NCBI GenBank assembly: GCA_031256155.1
Contig: JAIRRD010000035.1
Span: 1-7,121 of the forward strand
DNA length: 7,121 nt
Direction: 5' to 3'
Source of the DNA: Holophagales bacterium
Lineage (GTDB): Bacteria; Acidobacteriota; Holophagae; Holophagales; Holophagaceae
Position 1 is the stretch's first letter; each line of letters opens with the position of its first letter. The notes beneath the pieces were generated by a model. It did no database searches. It was not told where the DNA came from and saw nothing but the letters and a program-made list of their open reading frames with translations. Made by a program: the position numbers and the translations under genes. This document shows, piece after piece, positions 1 through 7,033 of this stretch.

Positions 1-526
1 AATAGACAAGCAGTTCAAATTCTTTTCTGGTCAGATCAATCAGTTGACCATCAAGCCGCGCCGCATAACCCTCTAAATCAATGCTTATGGGGCCAAAGGT
101 CAAGGCTTTTACAGGGAGAGGTTCCGGCGTTTCCATGAAAGAGGCGCGACGCAGTATGGCTCGCACCCTTGCCATCAACTCGCGGCTTGAAAAAGGTTTT
201 GATACGTAATCGTCTGCTCCAAGTTCAAGACCCAGAACGCGGTCTATTTCTTCGCCTCTGGCTGTTACTATCAATACCGGCGTTGATTTGAGTACTGGTT
301 CCCTGCGGATAGTTCTCAGCACTTCCAAACCGTCCATATCCGGCAAAGTGAGATCCAATATTGCAACGTCAACATGCTGGGCGTTGCCTTCAGCGGACTT
401 GGCTAAATAATCCAGAGCATCTTTCGCCAGACCCAGAGCGCAGACAGTAAAGCCTTCCCGCTTGAAGTGCTGTTCCATGCCGCAACGAATATCTGTGTCG
501 TCTTCAAGTAAAAGAATATTTGCCAC
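1..526 (-). CDS. phoB: PhoB-like response regulator, OmpR/PhoB family (C-terminus cut by window edge)
   Basis: Transcription factor of a two-component system, here most likely the phosphate-starvation activator. The 175 visible residues contain a full receiver domain (about 3-120): acidic pair D9/D10, phospho-acceptor D58 in the context LDLTLPDMDG, T88, and K110 in YVSKPFS. After a linker (about 128-140) comes the beginning of a winged-helix DNA-binding domain, ending in LTRKEFELLVY, typical of the OmpR/PhoB C-terminal domain. The rest of that domain lies beyond the left edge. The start is GTG at 526: translation from it gives ANILLLEDD, the usual receiver N-terminus, there is no in-frame ATG between it and the upstream in-frame stop at 577-575, and no clear Shine-Dalgarno is visible. 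It lies 14 bp after phoU, so it is probably co-transcribed and autoregulated. The family is certain; the specific name phoB rests on the operon context. Confidence 0.88.
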   Translation of the reverse strand, partial: MANILLLEDDTDIRCGMEQHFKREGFTVCALGLAKDALDYLAKSAEGNAQHVDVAILDLTLPDMDGLEVLRTIRREPVLKSTPVLIVTARGEEIDRVLGLELGADDYVSKPFSSRELMARVRAILRRASFMETPEPLPVKALTFGPISIDLEGYAARLDGQLIDLTRKEFELLVY

Positions 527-540
527 TGTTGCACCATGGG

Positions 541-1218
541 CTATGATGTTGGTTTTTTGTATAAATGTTGATGCTTAGCGCTTTTGCCCTCAATAATAAA
601 GAGCACTTCTTCGGCAATATTTGTCGCCATATCAGCAATTCTTTCCCAGTTTTTTATCACGATTATCAGGTGGGAAGCTCTCTCAATGCAAAGCGGGTCG
701 CTCATCATTTGACGCAATAATTCGCGGTAGCAGTGGTTATATATTTCATCAACTTTGTCATCATCAATGATTACTTCTCTGGCGAGGTCGGCGTCAGAAG
801 CTACAAAGGCTTCGACTGAAGAGCGCATCATTGAACTGGTCTCGGAAGCCAGACCCTCCAGAAGCCCGGCAGGCAGGATGGGTTGCATGTGATTGAGTAT
901 GGAGGCGCGTCGAGCGATATTTACACAGTGGTCGCCAATGCGTTCAATTTCAGGCAGAATTTTTATGACCGATGTCACGAAACGGAGGTCTGAGGCCATT
1001 GGGGACTGCAACGCCAATAAATCAATACAGGCATGATCCAGCTTGATTTCCATATCGTCCAGACTTTTGTCCATAGTCAAAACCGATTCGGCTAACTGAT
1101 CAGACCTCTCCGCATATGATTTCATAGTCAGCTTTATCATTTCTTCAGCCATGCCTGCCATGGCGAGCAGACCGTCTTTTATCAATCTCAGTTCTGCGTC
1201 TAAGTGTTGACGGTTCAT
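541..1218 (-). CDS. phoU: Phosphate-specific transport system accessory protein PhoU
   Basis: Cytoplasmic helical protein that links the state of the Pst transporter to the PhoR-type kinase and damps the Pho response when phosphate is sufficient. At 225 aa it has the usual family length. It shows the two-fold repeat of three-helix PhoU domains: the signature metal-binding helix occurs as [12 protein letters not shown] (residues 90-101) and again as [12 protein letters not shown] (190-201), with the key E, R, D and N residues exactly 100 positions apart. The C-terminal tail (about 211-225) is basic and probably disordered. The ATG at 1218 overlaps the pstB stop by 4 bp (ATGA) and is preceded by GGGAG at a 6-nt spacing, so start and translational coupling are both well supported. 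Its place between pstB and a response regulator is the classical one. Confidence 0.97.
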   Translation of the reverse strand: MNRQHLDAELRLIKDGLLAMAGMAEEMIKLTMKSYAERSDQLAESVLTMDKSLDDMEIKLDHACIDLLALQSPMASDLRFVTSVIKILPEIERIGDHCVNIARRASILNHMQPILPAGLLEGLASETSSMMRSSVEAFVASDADLAREVIIDDDKVDEIYNHCYRELLRQMMSDPLCIERASHLIIVIKNWERIADMATNIAEEVLFIIEGKSAKHQHLYKKPTS

Positions 1219-2060
1219 CCGAATCTCCCGGTTATGTAGTCTTCCGTTAATTGTTGTTTTGGGTTTGTAAAAATTCGTTCTGTCAAATCCCGCTCAATCA
1301 TTTTGCCTAGCCAGAAAAATCCTGTAAAATCACTTACTCGCGCGGCCTGCTGCATGTTGTGCGTGACTATGATAATTGTAAATTTTTCTTTCAATTCAAA
1401 GATCAGTTCTTCGATTTTTGCTGTGGCTATTGGGTCAAGAGCGGAGCATGGCTCATCCATCAAAACTACTTCGGGCTGTATGGCCAAGGCTCTGGCTATA
1501 CAGAGGCGTTGCTGCTGGCCGCCTGAAAGCCCCAGGCCAGATTCGCTCAGGCGATCCTTGACTTCGTCCCACAACCCAGCGCCCTGCAAACTGCGCTCCA
1601 CGGCTTCCTGAATGACCAGGCGATCCCTGATCCCCTGTATGCGCAATCCATATGCAACATTTTCAAAAATTGACTTGGGAAAGGGATTGGATTTTTGAAA
1701 GACCATGCCCATGTGCTTGCGAAGGCCAATTACGTCAACTCCAGGGGCATAGAGGTCCTGGTCGCCCAGTAATACTTTGCCTTCTACTCTGACTCCGTCA
1801 ATGAGGTCATTCATGCGATTCAGACAGCGCAGAAGTGTACTCTTTCCGCATCCAGAGGGACCGATTAAAGCGGTCACGGTGTTTTTTGGAAAACCGATGT
1901 TGATATCGAACAGCGCCTGCTTTTCCCCGTAAAACAGGTTGAGAGACTTGGTACGTATCAATATTGGGGCTATGCGTACAGTTGTATCCGTGAGTGGAAA
2001 TTCATCTGAAACGAGGGCTCTTTGTGCGAATATTTTTTCGACATGTGGGGCGGTACTCAT
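1215..2060 (-). CDS. pstB: Phosphate ABC transporter ATP-binding protein PstB
   Basis: Cytoplasmic ATPase subunit that drives phosphate import through PstC and PstA. The 281-aa product has all ABC elements: Walker [10 protein letters not shown] (67-75), Q-loop Q122, signature LSGGQQQR (178-185), Walker B VVLMDEP (198-204), D-loop SALD (206-209) and H-loop H234. The family-typical ending [10 protein letters not shown] is present. An N-terminal extension of about 30 residues precedes the ABC core, which is longer than in the E. coli protein. An upstream in-frame ATG at 2129 would overlap pstA by 56 bp. I prefer the ATG at 2060, because it lies 13 bp after the pstA stop, has GGTGAT just upstream, and the extra 23 residues look non-conserved. 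All catalytic residues appear intact. Confidence 0.97.
   Translation of the reverse strand: MSTAPHVEKIFAQRALVSDEFPLTDTTVRIAPILIRTKSLNLFYGEKQALFDINIGFPKNTVTALIGPSGCGKSTLLRCLNRMNDLIDGVRVEGKVLLGDQDLYAPGVDVIGLRKHMGMVFQKSNPFPKSIFENVAYGLRIQGIRDRLVIQEAVERSLQGAGLWDEVKDRLSESGLGLSGGQQQRLCIARALAIQPEVVLMDEPCSALDPIATAKIEELIFELKEKFTIIIVTHNMQQAARVSDFTGFFWLGKMIERDLTERIFTNPKQQLTEDYITGRFG
1225..1229 (-). promoter_or_regulatory. Ribosome binding site of phoU inside the end of pstB
   Basis: GGGAG lies 6 nt before the phoU ATG, within the last codons of pstB. With the ATGA overlap it supports the phoU start and an independent ribosome entry in addition to coupling. Confidence 0.65.
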
Positions 2061-2064
2061 TGGA

Positions 2065-2070
2065 ATCACC
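2065..2070 (-). promoter_or_regulatory. Ribosome binding site that decides the pstB start
   Basis: GGTGAT, complementary to the 16S rRNA 3' end, lies 4 nt before the ATG at 2060 and just after the pstA stop. No comparable motif was used to support the longer in-frame start at 2129, so this favours the 281-aa PstB. Confidence 0.6.
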
Positions 2071-2073
2071 CTG

Positions 2074-3678
2074 CTAGAAAGAACTGCCGCCAGTGCGCCG
2101 GCGGAGTTTTTTACGCAATCGTAGCGCAAAAATGTTTAACACAAGAACAATCAAAAGCAACAGCAGCGCGGTCATAAAAACCATAGGCTTGGCCGCCTCG
2201 CTATTAGGACTTTGAAAACCGACATCGTATATGTGAAAACCGAGATGCATAAATTTTCGATCTAAGTGGATAAATGGGAAGGTCGCATCCAATGGCAATG
2301 AGGGCGCTAATTTGACAACGCCGGTGAGCATCAGCGGCGCGACTTCGCCTGCGCCTCGGGCCATGGCCAAAATCAGTCCCGTGAGAATACCCTGACTAGC
2401 GCCTGGAAGAACAACATTCCATAGAGTTTGCCACTTGGTGGCTCCTAAGGCCAGACTGCCTTCGCGCTGGCTTCTTGGCACGGCAGCCAGGGCTTCTTCA
2501 GTGGCTACTATGACCACAGGCAGAGTTAAAAGGGCGAGTGTCAAGGATGCCCAGAGTATTCCGCCTGTTTTAAAAGTGGGCGTAGGAAACCTTTCCGGGA
2601 AGAAAAAATTATCTATGCCGCCGCCAACCGTAACCACAAAGAAACCAAGCCCAAATACTCCAAAGACGATAGAAGGGACGCCCGCAAGGTTGTTGACCGA
2701 AATTCTGACAGCCCTGACCACCCAGCCGTCGCGCGCGTACTCGCGTAAAAATAACGCCGCCAAAACTCCCAGAGGGACTACTATGATGCTCATTATCATT
2801 ACCATCATGACCGTGCCAAATATGGCCGGAAACACACCGCCTTCTGTATTTGCTTCTCTCGGACCCGTGGAGAGAAATTCCCACATACGTGATAAATAAG
2901 TACCTATCTTGCCAAACAGGCCAACGGAATTGGGCGATACTAAGCGCGCTATATTTGCGAGGGGTATTACTTTTGAATGTCCGTCCACTGTTTCCAGTGT
3001 GACAGTCAGTGAATTTGACTGGGCGCGCAGGGCGTCCAGCCTTGTTTGTAGTTGTTCAAATTGCTGATGGAGTTCTTTTCTCTTATTTTCAGCTTCCTGC
3101 ATTGTTTGAGGTGTTTGTTTCCCCTGAAGCTCTGATTTGCGCTCGGCCAAACGCAACTTCTCTATACGAGTGTTCAGAGAACCGGCCTCGCTCTGTTCCA
3201 AAGTCTTTATTTGCGCATTGTGCGCTTTGGCACTTGGAAGCCTTGAGCGGGCTATTGACAGGGCTTCGTCTCCTCTAGCTAAAACTTGCCCATATTCCTC
3301 AATCTGAATCAACCTCCCAATGAAGGGGCCATACTCAAGTCTCTCAACAAAAAGAGCGTCCTTTGGAAGCGAACTTTGCTGAATATCAGCCAGGTCAATC
3401 CACCTGAAGTCCTGACCATATATATCTCTATTGGCCACCTTGAGCTGAATTCTGGCCGGATGGTAGCGTCCCTCACTCTCATGATCCGTCACCTGTCTTA
3501 AAACAAGTCCATCGGCCAGTTGGAACTGCTGTATGTTACTGGGCCAAAAAAAGCCCAACCCCTTTGCGCCCAAAAGTAACACCAGTCCTGCAACCATTAT
3601 AAGACTCAAGGCCAGCGCAGCACTTGAAAGCCATACCCAGACGCTTCCCCTGCGCCACCATTCAAAAAACCGGCTCAT
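2074..3678 (-). CDS. pstA: Phosphate ABC transporter permease PstA, long form with periplasmic coiled coil
   Basis: Inner-membrane permease that pairs with PstC to form the phosphate channel. The C-terminal half (about 280-520) is the transport domain: membrane segments near 284-312, 325-352, 373-391, 427-441 and 498-518, with the EAA coupling loop at about 394-430 ([10 protein letters not shown], then [10 protein letters not shown]) that contacts PstB. The N-terminal half is extra: one membrane helix at 14-37, then about 245 residues expected in the periplasm. These include a charged, Leu- and Gln-rich coiled coil (about 150-222) flanked by short beta-rich stretches. At 534 aa it is much longer than the roughly 300-aa E. 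coli PstA, but it fits the long PstA form known in Pseudomonas and Vibrio relatives (for example [15 protein letters not shown] at 276-290). The stop of pstC and this ATG overlap as TGATG. A GTG one codon earlier (3681) is an alternative start. Confidence 0.95.
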   Translation of the reverse strand: MSRFFEWWRRGSVWVWLSSAALALSLIMVAGLVLLLGAKGLGFFWPSNIQQFQLADGLVLRQVTDHESEGRYHPARIQLKVANRDIYGQDFRWIDLADIQQSSLPKDALFVERLEYGPFIGRLIQIEEYGQVLARGDEALSIARSRLPSAKAHNAQIKTLEQSEAGSLNTRIEKLRLAERKSELQGKQTPQTMQEAENKRKELHQQFEQLQTRLDALRAQSNSLTVTLETVDGHSKVIPLANIARLVSPNSVGLFGKIGTYLSRMWEFLSTGPREANTEGGVFPAIFGTVMMVMIMSIIVVPLGVLAALFLREYARDGWVVRAVRISVNNLAGVPSIVFGVFGLGFFVVTVGGGIDNFFFPERFPTPTFKTGGILWASLTLALLTLPVVIVATEEALAAVPRSQREGSLALGATKWQTLWNVVLPGASQGILTGLILAMARGAGEVAPLMLTGVVKLAPSLPLDATFPFIHLDRKFMHLGFHIYDVGFQSPNSEAAKPMVFMTALLLLLIVLVLNIFALRLRKKLRRRTGGSSF

Positions 3679-5813
3679 CACATTGACTCGTAGCGCTTGC
3701 GCAGCGACTGGCGAATCAGTTCTGCGGCGGTGTTTAAGATGAATGTAAGAGCAAACAGCAATAGAGCCGTGAAGAACAGAACTCTGTACAATGTACCCTG
3801 ATGCGGCGCTTCAGGAATTTCAACGGCGATATTTGCCGACAGAGTCCGCATCCCATTGAATGGTCCCCAGTCCATTAATGGAGTGTTGCCTGTAGCCATA
3901 AGCACAATCATCGTTTCTCCGATGGCCCGTCCCAATCCGACCATCACGGCTGAAAACACACCTGGACTCGCTGTTGGCAAAATCACGCGCCAGGCTGTTT
4001 GCCATTGTGAGGCTCCGCAAGCCAGGCTTGCTGAGGCAAGCGACTTGGGTACCGCCGTGAAAGCGTCTTCGCTGATACTGAAAATAATCGGTATTACGGC
4101 AAAACCCATTGCGAATCCAACTACTATGCTGTTTCGCTGATCGTACACAATATTATGAGTCTGGTAGAGCCAATTTCTATAGTCACCGCCAAAAAAGACT
4201 TTTTCAATCCAAGGCGCTGTCCATATGCTGACAAGCACGGCCGTGAACAAAACCGGAACCAACCACAGGGCTTCTTTGCCGCTTCCGAATTTATCTCTGA
4301 ATGGTTTTGGAATTTTAGACCAGGCGAACATCAGCAGAATCAAAAACGTGATTGTTATCGGTATTATCGCCAACAGAGCTATCATCCACTGTTCCAGTAA
4401 TGGCGCCAGCACAAGTCCGGCTATGAAGCCCAAAACTACTGAAGGCAACGCAGCCATTATTTCTACAGTTGGTTTTATTGTTTCCCTGAATTTGGGCGAA
4501 GCGAACTGACTGGTGTAAAGAGCCGCTAAAATCGCTATTGGCAGGGCAAACAGCATTGCGTAAAATGTGCCTTTTAATGTTCCGAACAGCAACGGAATCA
4601 GGCTGAGTTTAGGTTCTATGTCATCGCTGGCACCGCTGGATTGCCAGACGTATTCCGGGTTGACATAACCTTCATAGTGAATTTTGTTCCAGAATAAAGA
4701 CCAGGTTACTTCAGGATGGAAAGCCTGTACGTGCCATCTCTTTGCTGACGATGAACTTGTGGCCAAAACATTGTCCCCCCTGGGACTTAGAGCGGCTGTG
4801 CCTTGAATTTCAACGGACATGCGCGTTAATTGTTTTTCTGAGGTCAGATGATATATGGCGAGACCGCTGTCCGACCAGACCAGGAATCGCTTGTCTCTGA
4901 GAGATTCCATGAAACCATTGACGCTGCTGTCAATAGACGCAAAGTTATGGAATCGCTGCAATTCAACCTTATTTTCTCGCCGCAGAACCTGGTAAGCGGC
5001 CAGTTTTCCAGAGACACCGCCGACTAAAAGACTGTTATGTCCAAGCGCGAAACCAAGCGCGGTCACAGATTCGCCAAAATCTGAACGCAACAGTTCACTG
5101 TTTGGCTCATACGCGATTAATTCGCCTTCGCGTGTGCCAACAAAAAGAATTGAGCCATTTTCTGACCATTCCGCAGTAAGAGGCGTCACGTTTTGCGGCA
5201 ATGGCCATTCCGACCACTTGATGGCGTCCTGAATTGCCGCGCTACCGATGCGGATTGAACCCGCATCCAGGACGGCTATTTTCATAAATCGCCTGTTTCC
5301 CAGACCGCTGCCCTTTATGAGTCTTGCCGCGATCAGGTTATCGCTTGCGGAAGTGTGAAACGGTCCGGTCCATTCCAGATAGGCATCCATCCCCTGGTCA
5401 TGTTTGTTCCACTGGAGTTCCGCAGCATAGACTCGACTGTCAGAAGCCTGTACTACTATATGCCCCTTTGCGTTTGTTGAAAAAACGCTCCTCCAGGGCA
5501 AGGGTGGCTGGGCCTTAGAGTCACTGATAATGACATCATGCTGCTCCAAAGAGCATCTCTTAAATCCTTCAATACGATCAAAAGCTGCAGCGTATTTGCC
5601 GGATTCGTCAAGAAATACGACATCACACGCCGGAATCATAGAGGGTGACAGTTCCTGCGTTTTGGCACTGCGAAAGAGGGGCAACGCTTCTACTGTGATA
5701 AAAAGCAAGATCCCCAGCACGGCGGCTATTATCAATACGCCGCCGGCTGAGATCAGCCAAGCCATGAAACGATCTAAATGTTTGGCTTTTGTTCTGTGGG
5801 ATCTGTTGCCCAT
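3678..5813 (-). CDS. pstC: Phosphate ABC transporter permease PstC, long form with propeller-like periplasmic domain
   Basis: Inner-membrane permease partner of PstA. A basic N-terminus precedes one membrane helix (about 17-43). About 350 residues of predicted periplasmic domain follow, containing blade-like repeats that alternate a hydrophobic strand, a short turn and another strand, for example at 211-236, 249-276, 298-323 and 339-366, resembling a WD40-type beta-propeller. The transport domain occupies about 400-700, with membrane segments near 408-432, 452-472, 475-497, 515-532, 563-581 and 676-696. The EAA loop is at 581-618 (SEDAFTAVPKS, LACGASQWQT), followed by GRAIGETMIVLMATGNTP (628-645). 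At 711 aa it is over twice the length of E. coli PstC, but matches the long PstC subtype that accompanies long PstA. It starts 7 bp after pstS. No convincing Shine-Dalgarno precedes its ATG, so translation is probably coupled to pstS. Confidence 0.95.
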   Translation of the reverse strand: MGNRSHRTKAKHLDRFMAWLISAGGVLIIAAVLGILLFITVEALPLFRSAKTQELSPSMIPACDVVFLDESGKYAAAFDRIEGFKRCSLEQHDVIISDSKAQPPLPWRSVFSTNAKGHIVVQASDSRVYAAELQWNKHDQGMDAYLEWTGPFHTSASDNLIAARLIKGSGLGNRRFMKIAVLDAGSIRIGSAAIQDAIKWSEWPLPQNVTPLTAEWSENGSILFVGTREGELIAYEPNSELLRSDFGESVTALGFALGHNSLLVGGVSGKLAAYQVLRRENKVELQRFHNFASIDSSVNGFMESLRDKRFLVWSDSGLAIYHLTSEKQLTRMSVEIQGTAALSPRGDNVLATSSSSAKRWHVQAFHPEVTWSLFWNKIHYEGYVNPEYVWQSSGASDDIEPKLSLIPLLFGTLKGTFYAMLFALPIAILAALYTSQFASPKFRETIKPTVEIMAALPSVVLGFIAGLVLAPLLEQWMIALLAIIPITITFLILLMFAWSKIPKPFRDKFGSGKEALWLVPVLFTAVLVSIWTAPWIEKVFFGGDYRNWLYQTHNIVYDQRNSIVVGFAMGFAVIPIIFSISEDAFTAVPKSLASASLACGASQWQTAWRVILPTASPGVFSAVMVGLGRAIGETMIVLMATGNTPLMDWGPFNGMRTLSANIAVEIPEAPHQGTLYRVLFFTALLLFALTFILNTAAELIRQSLRKRYESM

Positions 5814-5820
5814 GTTTGCA

Positions 5821-6777
5821 TTATAGCTTCTTAGTTTCGTCGTTGGACATATTGAAAGTCAAAGGGAGATATCCGTCTTTTACAACAATTTCCTGACCTT
5901 CTTTGGAAAGAACAAACTTGATGAACTCCCGAACTATTGGCTCTAAGCCGCTCTTTGAACTCTTGTTTACATAGATGTACAAATAACGGGCCAATGGGTA
6001 ATCGCCGCTCAACGCATTTGCATATGTAGCAGTGAAAGCTTTGCCATTTTCAGCGGCGGCGAGCGCCACAGCCTTGACACCAGATGTCAGATAGCCAATA
6101 CCACTGTAACCAATTCCGAATTTATCCGTGGATACGCTCTGAACAACCGCAGCGGAACCAGGCTGTTCCTTGACAGTATCCTTATAGTCGCCTTTGAAAA
6201 GAGCGTTTTCTTTAAAGTAACCGTAAGTGCCGGAAGCGCTGTTGCGTCCGTACAGAGAAATTGGGCGTCCCTGGAAATCACCTTGTGCGCCGACCTGATC
6301 CCAGGTCTTTAAATCGCTGTAGCCGCTCTTAAAGGTCTTGGAGAAAATGCCGTCTAATTTCTGAAGGCTTAATTCCTTGACCGGATTGTCTTTATGGACG
6401 AACACAGCCAGGGCATCAATAGCAACGGCTACTCTGGTTGGTTTGTAACCATACTTCTTCTCAAACTGGTCAATTTCCTCGCTCTTCATTTCCCGGCTCA
6501 TTGGGCCAAGCTGAGCGGTGCCTTCGATCAGGGCTGGCGGGGCTGTGCCGGATCCCTTACCTTCCACCTGAATCTTGACGTTTGGATATTGTTTGCAGAA
6601 CGCTTCAACCCACAATGCCATGAGGTTGTTCAGTGTGTCACTGCCAACAGAGTTTAGATTCCCAGTCACGCCAGCCACTTTTTTGTAATCAGGCAATTGG
6701 CTGTCAACCTTAACAGCCTGCGCCTGAAGACCAACGATGGTACTGAGAGCAATTAGAGATGTTAGAATCAATCGCAT
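5821..6777 (-). CDS. pstS: Periplasmic phosphate-binding protein PstS
   Basis: Soluble high-affinity phosphate receptor that delivers phosphate to PstC/PstA. The 318-aa precursor begins with a Sec signal peptide (residues 1-21: R2, hydrophobic core, cleavage after AQA). There is no lipobox cysteine, so it should be free in the periplasm rather than a lipoprotein. Ligand-pocket elements are visible: SDTL (46-49), GSGTAPP (75-81), D121 in DALAVFVHKDNP, and R178 followed by S182-G183-T184 in GRNSASGTYG, which keeps the Arg-x3-Ser-Gly-Thr spacing of E. coli PstS. Further family blocks are GPMSREM (91-97), EQPGSAAVVQSVS (204-216) and GIGYSGIGYL (221-230). Overall it looks like the Pseudomonas-type PstS. 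The ATG at 6777 has a strong AGGAGG at a 6-nt spacing and is the first gene of the operon. Confidence 0.97.
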   Translation of the reverse strand: MRLILTSLIALSTIVGLQAQAVKVDSQLPDYKKVAGVTGNLNSVGSDTLNNLMALWVEAFCKQYPNVKIQVEGKGSGTAPPALIEGTAQLGPMSREMKSEEIDQFEKKYGYKPTRVAVAIDALAVFVHKDNPVKELSLQKLDGIFSKTFKSGYSDLKTWDQVGAQGDFQGRPISLYGRNSASGTYGYFKENALFKGDYKDTVKEQPGSAAVVQSVSTDKFGIGYSGIGYLTSGVKAVALAAAENGKAFTATYANALSGDYPLARYLYIYVNKSSKSGLEPIVREFIKFVLSKEGQEIVVKDGYLPLTFNMSNDETKKL

Positions 6778-6783
6778 ATTGAT

Positions 6784-6789
6784 CCTCCT
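6784..6789 (-). promoter_or_regulatory. Strong Shine-Dalgarno of pstS
   Basis: A perfect AGGAGG sits 6 nt upstream of the pstS ATG. It is the strongest ribosome binding site in the window, in line with the binding protein being needed in excess over the membrane subunits. Confidence 0.9.
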
Positions 6790-6818
6790 TATGTCCCAAG
6801 AATGGCTGGACAGTGATT

Positions 6819-6826
6819 TAAATATG
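6819..6826 (-). promoter_or_regulatory. Candidate -10 element of the pst operon promoter
   Basis: On the pstS strand the A/T-rich stretch CATATTTA gives overlapping sigma-70-like -10 choices, CATATT and TATTTA. CATATT begins 9 bp after the last Pho-box-like repeat, the arrangement expected of PhoB-activated promoters, where the Pho box replaces the -35 element. Transcription would start around 6810-6815, leaving a leader of about 35 nt before pstS. The assignment is by position and composition only. Confidence 0.45.
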
Positions 6827-6835
6827 ATTCGTGGA

Positions 6836-6875
6836 TGTTAAATCTGTGTAAATTTGTCTGTAATAATTTGTAAAT
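6836..6875 (-). promoter_or_regulatory. Candidate Pho box: four TTACA-type direct repeats
   Basis: On the pstS strand TTACA occurs exactly three times (beginning at 6873, 6863 and 6851), followed by TTAACA (beginning at 6841). Spacings are 10, 12 and 10 bp, so all four copies face roughly the same side of the helix. PhoB/PhoP-family regulators bind tandem repeats with an 11-bp period just upstream of the -10, and the cluster encodes such a regulator. The motif does not match the E. coli TGTCA half-site and is closer to the TTAACA-type repeats of Bacillus PhoP, so the exact binding consensus is inferred. Confidence 0.55.
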
Positions 6876-6886
6876 CCAAACCATAT

Positions 6887-6961
6887 AGCAATTTGCGCTT
6901 TCATAGTCCATTTACGGCAAGCCAGAGCATTTTGCGCTTGTAGTGCTCTCTTTACGGCAAG
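6887..6961. repeat. Two imperfect tandem copies of a ~36-bp repeat
   Basis: Copy 1 (6887-6921) and copy 2 (6926-6961) share two conserved blocks: AGCA(A/T)TTTGCGCTT at 6887-6900 and 6926-6939 (13 of 14 identical), and TTTACGGCAAG at 6911-6921 and 6951-6961 (11 of 11). The block offsets are 39 and 40 bp, and the 10-11 bases between the blocks are not conserved. Copy 2 also contains an inverted pair, AGAGCA (6924-6929) and TGCTCT (6944-6949). Its last block supplies the left arm of the first hairpin of the adjacent palindrome cluster. Confidence 0.75.
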
Positions 6962-6972
6962 TAAAACTTGCC
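6956..6972. repeat. Hairpin 1: 7-bp perfect inverted repeat
   Basis: GGCAAGT and ACTTGCC pair perfectly around a 3-base AAA loop. No T-tract follows on either strand, so it does not look like an intrinsic terminator. It lies one base from hairpin 2. Confidence 0.7.
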
Positions 6973-6973
6973 T

Positions 6974-7007
6974 ATAGCGGTTTAACTTATTGTAGTTAAA
7001 CCGCTAT
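6974..7007. repeat. Hairpin 2: 14-bp perfect inverted repeat
   Basis: ATAGCGGTTTAACT (6974-6987) and AGTTAAACCGCTAT (6994-7007) form a perfect 14-bp stem with a 6-base loop, the strongest secondary structure seen in the window. No U-run follows the stem in either direction. It could be an extragenic palindrome, a miniature mobile element or a regulator-binding palindrome; the sequence alone does not decide. Confidence 0.9.
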
Positions 7008-7033
7008 GCCGGGATTCGCTTGCGAATCACGGC
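7008..7033. repeat. Hairpin 3: GCCG and GATTCGC double stem
   Basis: GATTCGC (7013-7019) pairs with GCGAATC (7022-7028) around a TT turn (probably a 4-base CTTG loop in practice). The flanking GCCG (7008-7011) pairs with CGGC (7030-7033) across one G/A mismatch. It directly abuts hairpin 2, so the three stems form a continuous palindromic array. Confidence 0.8.

Noticed and set aside
2061..2129. Longer PstB start at the ATG at 2129 (304 aa)
   Set aside because: It would overlap the C-terminal coding part of pstA by 56 bp, the extra residues do not look like PstB, and the ATG at 2060 has better spacing and a Shine-Dalgarno-like motif.
2435..2899. 154-codon plus-strand open frame opposite pstA
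   Set aside because: It lies wholly antisense to a clearly coding, conserved permease segment, has no recognisable domain, and its composition is that of a reverse frame.
5530..5826. 98-codon plus-strand open frame opposite the pstC N-terminus
   Set aside because: Antisense to conserved coding sequence, with no ribosome binding site or family resemblance.
6792..6812. TGTCC/GGACA stem just upstream of the pstS Shine-Dalgarno as an RNA switch
   Set aside because: Only 5 bp with an 11-nt loop, and it does not cover the AGGAGG, so it is too weak to call.
6887..6961. CRISPR array
   Set aside because: Only two imperfect units, with 10-11 bp variable cores inside the repeat and no true spacers; no cas genes nearby.
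6974..7007. 14-bp hairpin as an intrinsic terminator
   Set aside because: Neither strand has a T-tract after the stem, so a Rho-independent terminator is not supported.
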